Shown: positions 51,401-62,665 of the stretch, piece by piece
How the letters are laid out: the number at the start of each line of letters is the position of its first letter
Numbering within the stretch: the first letter of the stretch is position 1
Origin: Lepidurus packardi
Taxonomy: Eukaryota > Arthropoda > Branchiopoda > Notostraca > Triopsidae
NCBI GenBank assembly: GCA_023053545.1
Contig: JAKZAN010000006.1
Span: 8,650,351-8,714,350, forward strand
Reading direction: 5' to 3'
DNA length: 64,000 bases
The notes under the pieces: generated by a model
Told to the model about the DNA's origin: nothing
The model's database searches: none
The model's input: only the letters and a program-made list of their open reading frames with translations
Position numbers and translations under genes: made by a program

Positions 51401-54400
51401 GTCTATACTTGGAGGCTTTCCGACTCCCAGGAGAAGCGCCTGTTATTTCTCTTCTTATGGAGCAATTTGCGGAACACTGGCATGTATGCAGTATAAGCTT
51501 TCGCTTTTTACATAAAATGTTTCATCATTATTTAATTAACGCGTAGGCTTCTGTTGGAGAACCATTCGTTAATGCAGATTCTGCCTTCACTTTGGCGTAC
51601 GCTGTCATTATGCTCAATGTGGACCAGCACAATCATAACGTAAAGAAGCAGAGTATTCCAATGACTGTGGAAGAATTCAAGAAAAATTTATCCAAGGTGA
51701 ATGGCGGACATGATTTCGAACACGAAATGTTGGAAGACATCTATTTGTCTATCAAGTAAGTTTGAATTTAACTAAAGAAGACGTTGTTTCTCATCAAGCG
51801 ACTTAGGAACGAAGAGATCGTCATGCCTGCTGAACAAAGCGGCATGGTTAAAGAAAACTATGTATGGAAAGTTTTGCTTCGTAGAGGAGCTACCAAAGAC
51901 GGCATTTATATTCACGCACCGAGTGGTTTATATGACCATGACTTGTTTTTGTTGCTTTGGGGACCCGCAGTAGCCGCATTGAGCTATCTGTTTGACAAAA
52001 GCGTCGATGAAAAAATCATTCAAAAAGCAATCGGTGGATTCAAGTACTTTCCTTACTCAACTAATTTTCCTTTTGAATAAAAAAAATTGCTAGGAAATGC
52101 GCAACCATTGCCTCACATTACGGGATGACGGATGTATTCGATAACTTGGTACTTACGTTTGAGAAGTTTACAACGCTTTTGAATGCAAATGAGGTAACAT
52201 ACTTTTTCCTTCGTTTTTTTCTAGTAACCAAATGCCTGCTTTGTTATAGGCTCCTAATCAACAAGCTGTATCCTTTGGGTACAACCTAAAAGCCCAGATT
52301 GCTACACGTACGTTGTTCAGTTTTGTCCTTCGCCATGGAGATATATTGGGAGAAAGCTGGAAACGTGTTGTGGATTGCGTTATTCAGTTCTGCCGACTCC
52401 GTATACTGCCGGAAGCTTTAACTGAAGTATTTTTACGTAACACAGTTCGCTCAACAATTCAAACTGTGGCTACTTTTTCAGGCGGACGACTTTTTACACC
52501 CGTCTGGGAAGATTGTGTTGCTGAGGGAAGAGGTCTTGTTACGGCGAGCGGAAACCAGCTTATTTAGTTCCCTCTATTCGTACTTGTCTGGTAATTTTTC
52601 CATCAAGGCGAAAAATATAACAAAAACTTAGATTGAAAATAATTAGATTCGAATGCTAACAAAACGCCTTCTCCGGAAGACCAGGAAGCTTTGGCGAAAG
52701 CGAAAGCGTGCGTGGAGCGTTGCAATCTAGAACAATTGATTTCGGACTCAAAGTTCCTCCACATAGCTTCATTAGAGTGCTTTATCAAGGCGTTGATTAA
52801 CGCAGATCTAGGCCCCGACAGCCATCTTACTGGTCGTGATGACATGACTGTTTTCATCTTGGAGTTTTTGATTCAGATTGTTATTCAGAATAGGTAACTC
52901 CGAAACCAAAAGTCCGTCATTCAAAAAGTATTTTTCTTTGGTAGAGACCGTGTGATAGCCATATGGACCCTTGTCAGAGATCACATTTATAGTGTAGTTA
53001 TGGAAGCTGCAGCTGCTGAGAATGCTTACTTGTTAGAACGTTCCGTGGTTGGCTTGTTGCGTTTAGGGATCAGGCTTATGCGACGGGATGATTTGGCACC
53101 TCTGGTATACTAGAAGAACGCACATGCTTCTAACACGAAAGATTTACTAACACGTATTCTTACTAAGGTATTACAATCAATGCGAATGCTATTGCTGCTC
53201 AAACCGGCCGGATTATGCCGAGTATCCCGTTCGGTTGCATATGGACTTCATGAGTTGCTAAAAACATCGGCTGCTAACATCCACAGTGCTTCGGATTGGT
53301 CCATTTTGTTTACGTTGTTGGAATGTGCTGGTGCCGGGGCTCGGCCTCCGAAAGTGGTGGGCATGTCTGAGCAGAGTAAGGAGTTCGAAATTGTTTATTG
53401 TGCCGTGCAAGTATTTATGAATCTTCTTTGTATTCACTCTAGGCTCAATTGCAGATAATGACTTACCTTCTCCTGATTCAAGTCATGCGTCTGAACGGGG
53501 ATACACTTCCGATTCGGAATTATACACTGTCGAAAACAGGTCTAAGTTAATGGCACCGTCGATTACACCCAGGACTTCCAGCCCTGATTTGTCTATTCCT
53601 CCCTCAATAGCAAGTGGAGGTGGTGGCTGGATACTTGTAATAACTCTAGGCTACTTAAGAGATAGTTTCGTAGTTACGTTGTTCATTATGATTGTTTAGG
53701 TTGGGAAAGAAGGCGAAATTGAGCAATTGAAGGGGCATCAGAACCCCGCCAACCAGTATCGCCTAATCTACGACCGGGAGTTTATGCAACACGACCCTTT
53801 AGCTTGCGTCAAAGCCTGTGAAAGCCTATCATTCTTAATTCGCGATGTGGCTCACATTACACCCGAGAATTTTGAAAATGCTATTCATTGCATTCGCGTG
53901 TTTGTCGAAGCTAGCATGCATGCGGGTAACTTATTAAATTAACAAAACTTGTGATGTAATAAAATTAGTATTGTACAGGTAAGCCGAGCGGAAAGAAAGA
54001 ATTAGCGGTTGACATGCAGCGCAAAAAGGCTGGAAATCATAAAGAAGATGGCACTGGTCTGAAGCGTTCAAGGTCTTCTCCGCAGAATGTTAACACGTAC
54101 GATGCGGACGAAAGTGATTCGGATGAATACCCGAGCTCATACCACCAAGTACCAATCCAGGTAAGGCTAGTTAAGGAAAATTGTCGGGTTTACGGTAAAT
54201 AAATAATAAATTTGTAGCTTTTGGATTTGATGCATACATTACACACGAGAGCAGCGCAGATTTATCGGTGGTGGGCGTCCGAAGGCTCGTCTTCTGAGAA
54301 CGAGAATAGTATTTCTTCTGTGCTGTCGTTGTGGTCTAAAGGCTGGTGTCCTTTGTTGCAGGGAATTGCACGTTTGTGTTGCGACTCACGTCGCCAAGTA

Positions 54401-56175
54401 TGGAATATTTTAAGTAATGGCCATTTCTAAAGCGTTATGAATTAGGTGCGGACCACTGCCGTGACCTATTTGCAAAGAGCGTTATTAATGCATGACTTAC
54501 AAGTCCTCACAGCCGTAGAATGGGAGTCATGCTTCAATACTGTATTGTTTCCCTTGCTTACTCGTTTGTTGGAACCTCACGCCACGCCCAAAGATTTACA
54601 ACATTGGGAAGAAACTAGGATGCGTGCTGCTACGTTGTTGTCTAAGGTTTGTTTCTGGTTTTGAACTTATTGAGCTTCTGATGAAATTTTTTATAGGTTT
54701 TCTTACAACACCTGAGTCCACTTTTAGAGCTGCCAACGTTCACAGCCCTTTGGCTCACCATACTGGATTTCATGGATAAATATATGCACGCTGATCATAG
54801 CGATTTACTGGTAAGATGGTTTAATATAATCTTGTGATAATAAGTTTCCTAAGTTTTAAAACAGTTTGAAGCCATTCCCGAAATGCTGAAGAATATTTTG
54901 CTTGTCATGTACACTGCGGGAATATTCCAAGACAGCGGAGATTTGGAAGGCCAGAGTCCTTTATGGAATATCACCTGGGATAGAATCGATACGTTCTTGC
55001 CTGGCTTAAAGGCGGATCTGTTTAAATCTCCTTCACCAAGTAAAGTTAACTTGGGTTTCTTGTCGCATTGTCTAATGACTGTGTTCCTTACAGAGCAAAC
55101 TGTGCAAAATGAAAACGAGCAAGTTATAGCGAGCCAGGGTATCGACGCTGTTCCAGAAATTGAGAGTGGGAAGTAAGGTTCCTTCAATATAATACTGCAG
55201 TAAATTGGTTTACTTATTTTTTTCATAATTAGTGAGACAGGAAGTACTTTGCCAACCAACCGCTTACCGGCCACTTCAAGTTCGATTTTTGACGCTAGTA
55301 TGGACAGCACATTGCCCGATCCCCACTCGTTCTACGACTCGATAGCCTCGGGAGGCAGTTCTCCTCAAAATCCGAGCCTGGCCAATTACTTCCAGCCCTC
55401 TAGCCCTGTACGTATTCTCCTGGAAAATTCGTCGGATTTCGAGACTCCTGCCGTCGTGTTTACTCAACAGGAATCGCTTGTGAGTGATGCACTTCCCGTT
55501 TCCTCGAGCGTTAGCTCGGAAAGCAATTGGGAAACCGTCCCAGCCCCCCAAGAAGAACTCAAATGTGCTGAGGAAAGCGCCTTGACGGATTTGTCACAAA
55601 ACGTACCGATTCCTTTCATAATTCCCATTCCTGTCGCAGAAAATAGTTCTGAACCCAACTTTGTCAAGACCAAACCGTTTTTCCCCGCTGCGATGTTTAC
55701 TCCTGACCAAGTATAGTATCTAGTGTTTTTTGCATGTGTAATTTCTGATTGGCCGTTATTCAGTCGCCCTTCGATGAGCTTGGAAATCTAGAACCTTGGC
55801 CTGAGATGGTTGACGATAGAGAAAGCAGTGTGGTTTCTGGTCAAGCGTCACAAGTCGCGGATTTACACCACTACAAAAGCAAGTTTATTTCCACTCTCGA
55901 ACTTTTATTGTAGTAGCGTTTTATTATGTCAATGCTTATTTTATATTAGGTACAAATGTGAACCCAATTGTATCATTACCAGTGCCGGATGTAAGCACTC
56001 GGCCTGTACCTTTGCTATTGTCTCACAGTTTGATGGAAACGTCGTTGCCAGCATTGCCCATAATCGCACCGATGGTTTCGCACAGCGTAAGACAGTGGTT
56101 TAAGCAAACATGTAAAGCTAATATCTTTATTTTTAGGAGGAAGAAGCTAATGAAAACCCAGTCATTGTTCAGTAA
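48427..56175 (+). CDS. GBF1: Golgi brefeldin A-resistance factor 1 (Arf GEF, Sec7 domain)
   Basis: GBF1 (fly gartenzwerg) is the large guanine-nucleotide exchange factor that activates Arf1 at the cis-Golgi for COPI coat assembly. The 33 exons are 48427-48537, 48601-48700, 48749-48847, 48912-49021, 49067-49175, 49233-49324, 49385-49928, 49983-50203, 50255-50432, 50497-50612, 50669-50801, 50862-51013, 51107-51309, 51360-51483, 51547-51755, 51807-52043, 52094-52193, 52250-52426, 52482-52590, 52647-52893, 52945-53104, 53168-53375, 53443-53636, 53700-53925, 53979-54160, 54218-54397, 54446-54646, 54697-54810, 54865-55172, 55233-55710, 55764-55878, 55950-56086, 56137-56175 (1970 residues). Domains in order: DCB, HUS with NPRGVRF, Sec7 (about 656-860) with the catalytic glutamic finger in RLPGEAPVI (about residue 748) and [11 protein letters not shown], then the HDS domains and a Ser/Pro-rich tail. 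Exon 1 may instead end at 48531 using a GC donor. The intron after 55878 needs a GC donor. Confidence 0.95.
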
Positions 56176-56516
56176 AAATGGTTTTGGCTCGGGTGAGCAG
56201 GGCATCAAATAATCTTTATTTATGTTATGTTAATATTCCTCACGCGTTTCAAGTTTACGAAAAGACTTTAATAGAATGAATGTGGTGGGAACCCAAATGT
56301 TTTTATTACGTACAAGTCTACACAAATATATACCGGATTGAGGGGGTTTTGCAGCAGCCACAAGGTAACGAAAGCATTGCACTCTCATGCAGGGATTTCA
56401 TATTCGAAGATCAGACAGAAAACCGACAGCTAAGTTCAGGGTTGTAACTTGTTGTATTTCTTAGTTACTAAGCTTTGCACTAAAATCGAGGGTTACTTTT
56501 TTTGAGATTGTATAAT
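56176..56516. other. Convergent 3' region of GBF1 and VDAC
   Basis: A 341-bp gap between opposing stop codons that must hold both 3' UTRs. TTTATT at 56302-56307 (AATAAA on the minus strand) is a good VDAC poly(A) signal about 210 bp past its stop. No clear plus-strand AATAAA for GBF1; AAATAAT at about 56208 is the nearest match. Confidence 0.5.
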
Positions 56517-57553
56517 CTAAGCTTCTAATTCCAAAGCCAAGCCTAGTTTGTGTCCACCTTGGTTAAAGTTCTTGCCATCAATCAAAGTGGAGAGGGTAAG
56601 GGTGACTCCATCACGCAGTCTTTGTTGGTAACCCAACCCGATGAGTGAAGAGTTGTCTACCTTGGCTCGAACAGAGCTATCGCTGTCCAACTGATACTTG
56701 CAGCCCAACCCAAAGAGAGTGGCGTTGGAGCTCGCAGACCATTCCAAGTTGACACCGGTTTCCAACTTGGGGTTGACTCGTTGGTACAAGGATCCACCAA
56801 ATATTTGACCGTCATTTCTGAAATAACACAAACCCATTACAAACGTCAATTCAGAAAACATGACACGATTTTCGCTTACACGTTAGTATGGATGACAAAG
56901 TCACTCATGGAGTAACCGACGGCGAAGTTGCTGCGAGTGAGCTTAGACTTGGCCGAGTCAAAAGTCATTTGATAGCCAGCCAACCAACCTAGATTAATGG
57001 ACAATCTCGTAAGCCTTTCCGAATATCAATATCGTACTATATACCGTTGTGCCCCACGACAGCAGAGCCACGAATAATGGGTCCGCCCATGTCCAAATCC
57101 ACATCAGCGTTGACGGAAGCGGTGTCGTTCTTAAACTCGGATTTAAGAACACCGGTCTTCTTACTGTTAGAAAGAAAATATTTTTGTGTATTTCTGAGAT
57201 AGAAAAAAAAATAAAAGCGAAGAAATGGCGTACCCGCTTTGAGGAGCAAAAGTGGAATCAAAGGTCAATTTCATGCCTTGTAGAGGCTTATCTTGGACAG
57301 ACACTTCAGTACCCAAGGTATTGTTCGTGTTCCAACGTTCGGTAAGAGTTAAGCCATACTCCTTGACTCGGTATTTGGTCTCGAGGGAGCCCAATACCTT
57401 ACCAGTTTCCAAGTGAGATGATCCGCTAGTGTTGAACTCAACTCCAGTAGAAGTTTTGGTTTTGCAGTCAAGTTTTAACGCACCGAAATGGTAGCCTTTG
57501 CCGAAAACATCGCGGGATTGCTTGCCCAAGTCAGCATACATAGGAGGAGCCAT
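56517..57553 (-). CDS. VDAC: Voltage-dependent anion channel (mitochondrial porin)
   Basis: VDAC is the main metabolite pore of the mitochondrial outer membrane. Coding exons in transcript order: 57234-57553, 57045-57163, 56880-56988, 56517-56817 (282 residues; human VDAC1 is 283). The start [20 protein letters not shown] matches the family's N-terminal helix region. Further landmarks are [42 protein letters not shown] and the C-terminal [18 protein letters not shown] with [20 protein letters not shown]. All 19 strands' worth of sequence appears present. A splice acceptor four bases before the ATG (57557-57558) indicates an intron in the 5' UTR. It is head to head with LARP7. Confidence 0.97.
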
Positions 57554-58251
57554 TATCTACATATAAACCACCTTACTGGATGTATCTTTTTGATTTAAAC
57601 ACAATACTTTACAATAGTATGACATATAAATCATATATAGTAATATTACATTAAACGTGAAAGACTTTGAGGCCTAGTTCTTTTTATCAATTATAAAAAT
57701 AATGTATGCATTAAAAACGATCGCGTGGCGGATGTACAAGAATCGACACAAGCTTTAAGTTTAACGAAAACCCTTTTCTGCAAGCGAACAAGAACTTTTT
57801 CGATATGGCACGTTCAACTCACATTTGGGTGACTATATCTGCTTTTATTTAAACTCTTGTTATGCACTACAGATCATGCGATACTTACAAAGTTAAGGTG
57901 CAGAAGAGACGATCTTTATTCACTTCGAGAACGGTAAAGAAGGAAGAGGGACGTGCCAGTGGGTAAATGACGTCACGCCTGAATTTTCTATGATTCATTC
58001 GTAAGTCGCCATTTACGATGTCGCGACTGCGACGAGGGCTATGAATAAAATGGGGAATATGAAATGGTAAAACGCGAAACGGACCGTGGGCTGTATCGCG
58101 GTCCGTTTTGGCTTTACCATTTCATGTTTCGCATTTCGCGTATTATCCACACCCACCCCGACGACGATATTTTGGCGCGCGACGTAACTACAACGAATAA
58201 AACAGTTTTGGGCACAAACAATAGAGGAAATAGTCAAAACAAACTTTAAAA
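57554..58251. promoter_or_regulatory. Shared (bidirectional) promoter region of VDAC and LARP7
   Basis: The 698 bp between divergent start codons should contain both promoters and the VDAC 5' UTR exon. The striking element is the long hairpin at 58059-58125. The rest is A/T-rich; TGACGTCA-like CRE half-sites occur at about 57967-57973 (TGACGTCAC). Confidence 0.5.
58059..58125. repeat. Long near-perfect hairpin, 27-bp arms
   Basis: Left arm 58059-58086 and right arm 58099-58125 are inverted copies with only a few mismatches. They share ATGAAATGGTAAA and AAACGGACCG around a 12-nt loop. The arms end abruptly, consistent with either a structured regulatory element or a minimal foldback transposon. 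It lies about 130 bp upstream of the LARP7 start codon. Confidence 0.75.
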
Positions 58252-60176
58252 ATGAACGAAGAGACAGCAAATGAAGTCAATGAGAAGCAAATTAAAAGTA
58301 AGAGACACCGGAAGAAAGGACTCATCAAAGCACTTCAACAACAATTGGAGTTTTACTTTGGTGACGTCAACCTCAGCAAAGACAGATTTTTGAGCCAACT
58401 TATCCAGCAAAGCCCATGTAAGCCTACGAGTCGTTTTTATTCGTCGTTAAACTAATGAGTTCTTTAATGTAGATATAGACTTGGAAGTTCTTATGCAATT
58501 TAACAAAATCAAGCACTTATCATCCGACATTAAAGATATCCAAAAGGCTGTATCTAACTCTACACTCCTAAAATTGTCAGAAGATGAAACAAAAGTCTGT
58601 AGGATAACTCCACTACAAGTGAAGCAAAATTCAGATCAGTGTACTATATATGTTGTAAGTGTTGTTCTCGAACACGAATGTGAACCCAGCAGAGGCCAAG
58701 TAGGGCCTTCATTTTATTTTATTTAGGAAGGATTATCTAACCATGTCATTCATGAAGGCGTCCAGTCTTTATTTACCGAATTTGGAAAAGTAGTATACGT
58801 ATCGCTACCCAAATACCGTTTAAGCAAGCAAGTAAAAGGGTTTGCATTTGTGGAGTTTGATTCCCCGGATGCTGCGATGAAAGCTGTTCAAGTATTTTTA
58901 TTTTTCGAAACTTGGCTTCAATGCCAGGTGTAAGTACTTCATATACAAATGAACTCGTAGGCATACAAAGCTTCTGGAAGCTACATCGCTTCTGACCTCA
59001 ATCCTGCTGAGTTATGCAGTATTAAGACTTTCGAGACTCCTGGCGAGCAGTATGGAAGTTCGGATGATCACGTCCCGTCTACTAAGAAAGAAGATTTCGA
59101 AGATGGGAAAGATAGTAATAAGGTCGAAGCTGGAGATAAGGAAAACAGTAAGACACCTGAAGTGCAAGAAAAACGGAAGCGACTTTCAGGTTCAGGAAGC
59201 GGTAAGTTATTTGCAAAATTTCCGGAAACTATTTTAATAGACTCCTTTTTTTAGATGTGGATTCAGCATCACAGAAAAAGTTGAAGGTAGATACTGACAT
59301 TGCGGAAGACAAACAAAAACTCAAGAAAAAGAGGAATCGAATTAGGAAACCACAAGAAGCTAAAGAGGCGCAATCGTTAACGCTACGAATTCTGTCTAAG
59401 TAAACTCGGTTCTATCTTCGGTTCTATCTTCGATAGAACCGACTCTTGTATATTTTGTATTTAAATTTATAGGGTAGATTGGAAGCATATGCGCAACGCA
59501 TATTTGGATATGCAAAGGAAAAATATGAAACAAGCGAAGCAAAACTGGAGGAATTTCAGAACGTTTAACGAAAATCCGCAATTCGTAAATAAAGCTAAAG
59601 AAGAGCCTGTCCATCCTGTGATAAACGAAGGTCCGATTGAAAGCAAACCTGACCCTAAGGACTTCACTCCGGGTGTTATTTTGAGGCTTGAACTCCCTGA
59701 ACCTATTTCGGACGTGAAAAGATTCAAGGTAAATATAGAATATCAATTTTGTAAATTTCTGTAGTTTTGCGTTTGGGATTTTCAATGTATGTCTTATACC
59801 ATGACTTATACTAAACAGGCACAGGTTAAGACGCAAATCGGTGTTGCCTACGTGGACGCCAACGAGTGTAGCACGGAATGCTTAATTCGCTGTGAAAGTC
59901 AGGAAGCAGCTCGTAAGCTCCTGACAGATGAAGTTTGGCCGCACATGTCGATTTTGATAGGTAACTTAGTTAGCTTACCATTTAAATGACACTTATGTAA
60001 GAATTTGTAAAGGTGACGATGAAAAGAACTACTGGGACAAAATATCTGCTGATCGCGCCGGGAAAAAGAGCAAAGCCACTCGAAGTAAAGAGAGAGGCAT
60101 GGAAAAACTGAAACGAAAAACTGCTAAAATGGAAAAAGCCAAACGTACCCATACATTCTTCGATGGTGAAGTGTAA
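58252..60176 (+). CDS. LARP7: La-related protein 7 (7SK snRNP component)
   Basis: LARP7 binds the 3' end of 7SK RNA and stabilises the particle that sequesters P-TEFb; relatives bind telomerase RNA and U6. Exons: 58252-58417, 58473-58654, 58727-58891, 58961-59201, 59255-59399, 59473-59728, 59819-59960, 60013-60176 (486 residues). A La motif (about residues 22-105, QQQLEFYFGDVNLSKDRFL) is followed by RRM1 with RNP2 IYVEGL and RNP1 KGFAFVEF (153-160). A charged Lys/Glu-rich linker comes next, then a C-terminal xRRM (about 365-450) with AYVDANEC, EEAARK-like QEAARKLL and the extra helix KNYWDKISADRAGKKSK. It ends in a basic tail. It is shorter than human LARP7 (about 580), mainly in the linker. 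Genuine La protein is the alternative, but the xRRM and linker favour LARP7. The intron at 59400-59472 contains a small hairpin. Confidence 0.9.
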
Positions 60177-60262
60177 ACTGTTAGAGAAACTGAAGAGCAA
60201 ATTGAAAGTGCGATTTCAGTATGTGTATTTTTCTCGCGAGTAAAAATTTTTCTTCAAAAAGC

Positions 60263-61082
60263 TTATCGACCAAAACCTCCACGACCTCGACTAAATCCTC
60301 CTCCACCACCTCCGCGATTAAAACCACCCCCACCGCCTCGGCTAAAGCCGCCACCGCCTCGCCCTCCGCCACCGCCGCCACGGTATCCTCCGCCACCGCC
60401 ACCTCGCCCAAAGGAACCACCCCCTCTTGGTCCTCCTCTTCCTCCTCTACCACCTCTGGCACCTCCCCTTTTCTGGACGCGGCCATCTGCACTTGGTAAA
60501 AATCTTTGCAAAGGAAGCAGTTTGGCAGGGTCAATGTATAGCTTTTGCTCAGCGACGAAAGACTTGGCCTTGACGTCGTCTCCAAGCTTGATTGATACAT
60601 GGTAATCCTTGAGACTGCCAAAAATTTCATCAATTTTGCCGATTTGTTGCTTGTTTTCCAGGAATATTGGCGCGTTAAAATATGGAATATCTTCAATCGT
60701 GCATTTAACGACTAAATCATCTTGGCAGGAATGAAGGAAATATCCCAATTCTTTCACCTACATAAACCGCGTGATTAGAAGGCTTTCAAACATGTCTCTT
60801 ATTTATATTTTACGTGTTCTGGTGGTCCATAATCTTGAAAACCTCTGTTGCCACCTCCAAAACCTCCTCGACCGCCACCACCACCTAGATACGATGAAAA
60901 ATAAATTAGAATATGATAAAAACTGGGATTATGCACACTCTGTATACATAATCTGTGGATTGCTTCCGGCTAAAATAGCCCCGTAAACGGAAGAACTATT
61001 CATTACCTCGTCCACCTCTGCTAAAGCCTCCACCACCACCACGACCTCCAAAGCCGCCTCCACCTCGTCCTCTGAAAGACAT
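60263..61082 (-). CDS. GAR1: H/ACA ribonucleoprotein complex subunit 1 (GAR1)
   Basis: GAR1 is a core protein of H/ACA snoRNPs, which guide RNA pseudouridylation and include telomerase RNP in many animals. Exons in transcript order: 61007-61082, 60814-60884, 60263-60757 (213 residues; human 217). Layout: an N-terminal Arg/Gly-rich domain (residues 1-49), a central core (about 50-140) with [33 protein letters not shown] and [14 protein letters not shown], then a C-terminal Arg/Gly-rich domain ending RGGFGR. Intron 2 is 56 bp and intron 1 is 122 bp; I found no box C/D or H/ACA pattern in them. The stop codon is 86 bp from the LARP7 stop, with the genes convergent. Confidence 0.97.
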
Positions 61083-62665
61083 TGCTGTCTGATTTTAAGA
61101 TTATTAATTAGTATACTTGTTGATAACTGCGTATACTAAAGCGGTAAGGACCACGCGGCAAAGTGCAAACAAGCTTCTCAAAGAAGGGTAACTATCTGTT
61201 CCCGTAGAGTGTTCAGCGCCTCTCAGCGTCCAGGCGTTGCGTGAATCTAAATATGGCTGGCTGCGAAGCGAATCTTGGGGCTTGATTGGTGGAGTTCTAC
61301 CTGATTATTTAAAGTATGATAATTCATGAGTTAAGCTACACGATGATCTATTTTTTTGTGTAACATTGTTATATTTTATGTTACTTGCGTAACATGAAAA
61401 GAATTGCTCTAAAAACGTTTCGGAAAAGGGTAAATCAATCGTCACTCGTACACAGCGCAGATCTCTTACGAAGGATGATTTAAAAGCGCAATAAACGAAA
61501 AACTGTAATAAACCAATTCATCTTCTTGTCGGTAAAGTTTCAAGAAGGCCCCAGTCTAGCAACTTTTGAGATTTTTTCCCGTAATAGATGACACTAGTAT
61601 TTTTTTCTTAATTAAGCTCCGCTATGTTATATGCTTAACAACAGATGACAGTATCTGCAACTAGCGCAAAACTTGAAAATTTCTTGGATAGTGAGTTACA
61701 CCCACTAAATATAGAGTCAAGACTTACCTACAATGTTATTGGATATAGATCTGTCATTGGCTTAGTCAAGTAACACGGACAAGTTTAGTACAGTGAGCGA
61801 ACTGATTACCCACTGTAAGAATTTGTATTTTTTTTTTTCTTCAGAACGAATTAATCAGATTCCCACTAAAGCCAATGGTAAACCTGTTAACACAAATTTT
61901 TTGGAACAGATTATGTTCGTTAACCGATCACCCACTGTAAGCGTTTCTTGTACATTTAGTCTGTTATTTACAAAACATTGGCTTAATCTGTAGCATTAAA
62001 TTACCACAAATATTTTTTAAGAAATATTAAGTTATACTATTACTGAAGTGATACTCATTCTCTGGACTTTTGTCAAATTTTTAAAAATTTAATTTCCACA
62101 GCGAAGGCTTTTATTGATTAAAATTATTCTAAACAAATCCTTTCAAGAGTAATACATTGCTAAATTTAATCGTCCCACTTATCGAGTACAACATGTTTTT
62201 CAAAAAATAAAATTGTCTTGTGGTACATTGAAGGAATGAATTACAAGCACTAGAATATTGATGTACAAAATATTTGTAGGATTGAATATAATAAAATATC
62301 AAAAAATTATTATTTACGCTATTATTTACTTTACTCGCCTCTACGGGACTTTTAATTGACGCTATTATTTACTTTACGCGCCTTGTAGAAAACGTACGTA
62401 AAGTGGTGGAATTCGTCCATTCTTGCCACTAGGGGTCGAAATTGGTAAGCTCTATAAAGACGGGCCATTAACACTTACTTTTTTCTTTACTTAAAAAATT
62501 CCATGGAAAATAAACTCAGTTTTCTGTACTTTTTGTATAGGGATACCGTCAAGTAGGGTGTCTTTAAAACGGGGGTACACTGACGGGAGGGACGTTAGAC
62601 TTAGACCGGGGTCGTAGCCTGTAGTATAGCAAAACAAACAGTGCTGGCAGCTGATATTACTAGTC
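61083..62665. other. Divergent intergenic region of GAR1 and CAMKMT
   Basis: About 1.6 kb, A/T-rich, presumably both promoters. It contains an orphan exon-like segment at 61845-61936. A near-duplicate phrase TGACGCTATTATTTACTTTAC(T/G) followed by CGCC occurs twice at about 62310-62385. No complete gene is seen. Confidence 0.45.
61845..61936 (+). pseudogene. Orphan exon-like segment
   Basis: A polypyrimidine tract plus CAG acceptor precedes 92 nt open in one frame, reading RINQIPTKANGKPV then LEQIMFVNRSPT, and ending at a GTAAGC donor. The peptide looks protein-like rather than random. No adjoining exon fits: an upstream donor at 61814 would leave a 31-bp intron. It may be a lone exon of a decayed gene or an unidentified small gene. 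Confidence 0.3.

Noticed and set aside
60758-61006. Possible snoRNAs in the GAR1 introns
   Set aside because: No convincing C/D boxes or H/ACA structure were found by eye in the 56-bp and 122-bp introns.
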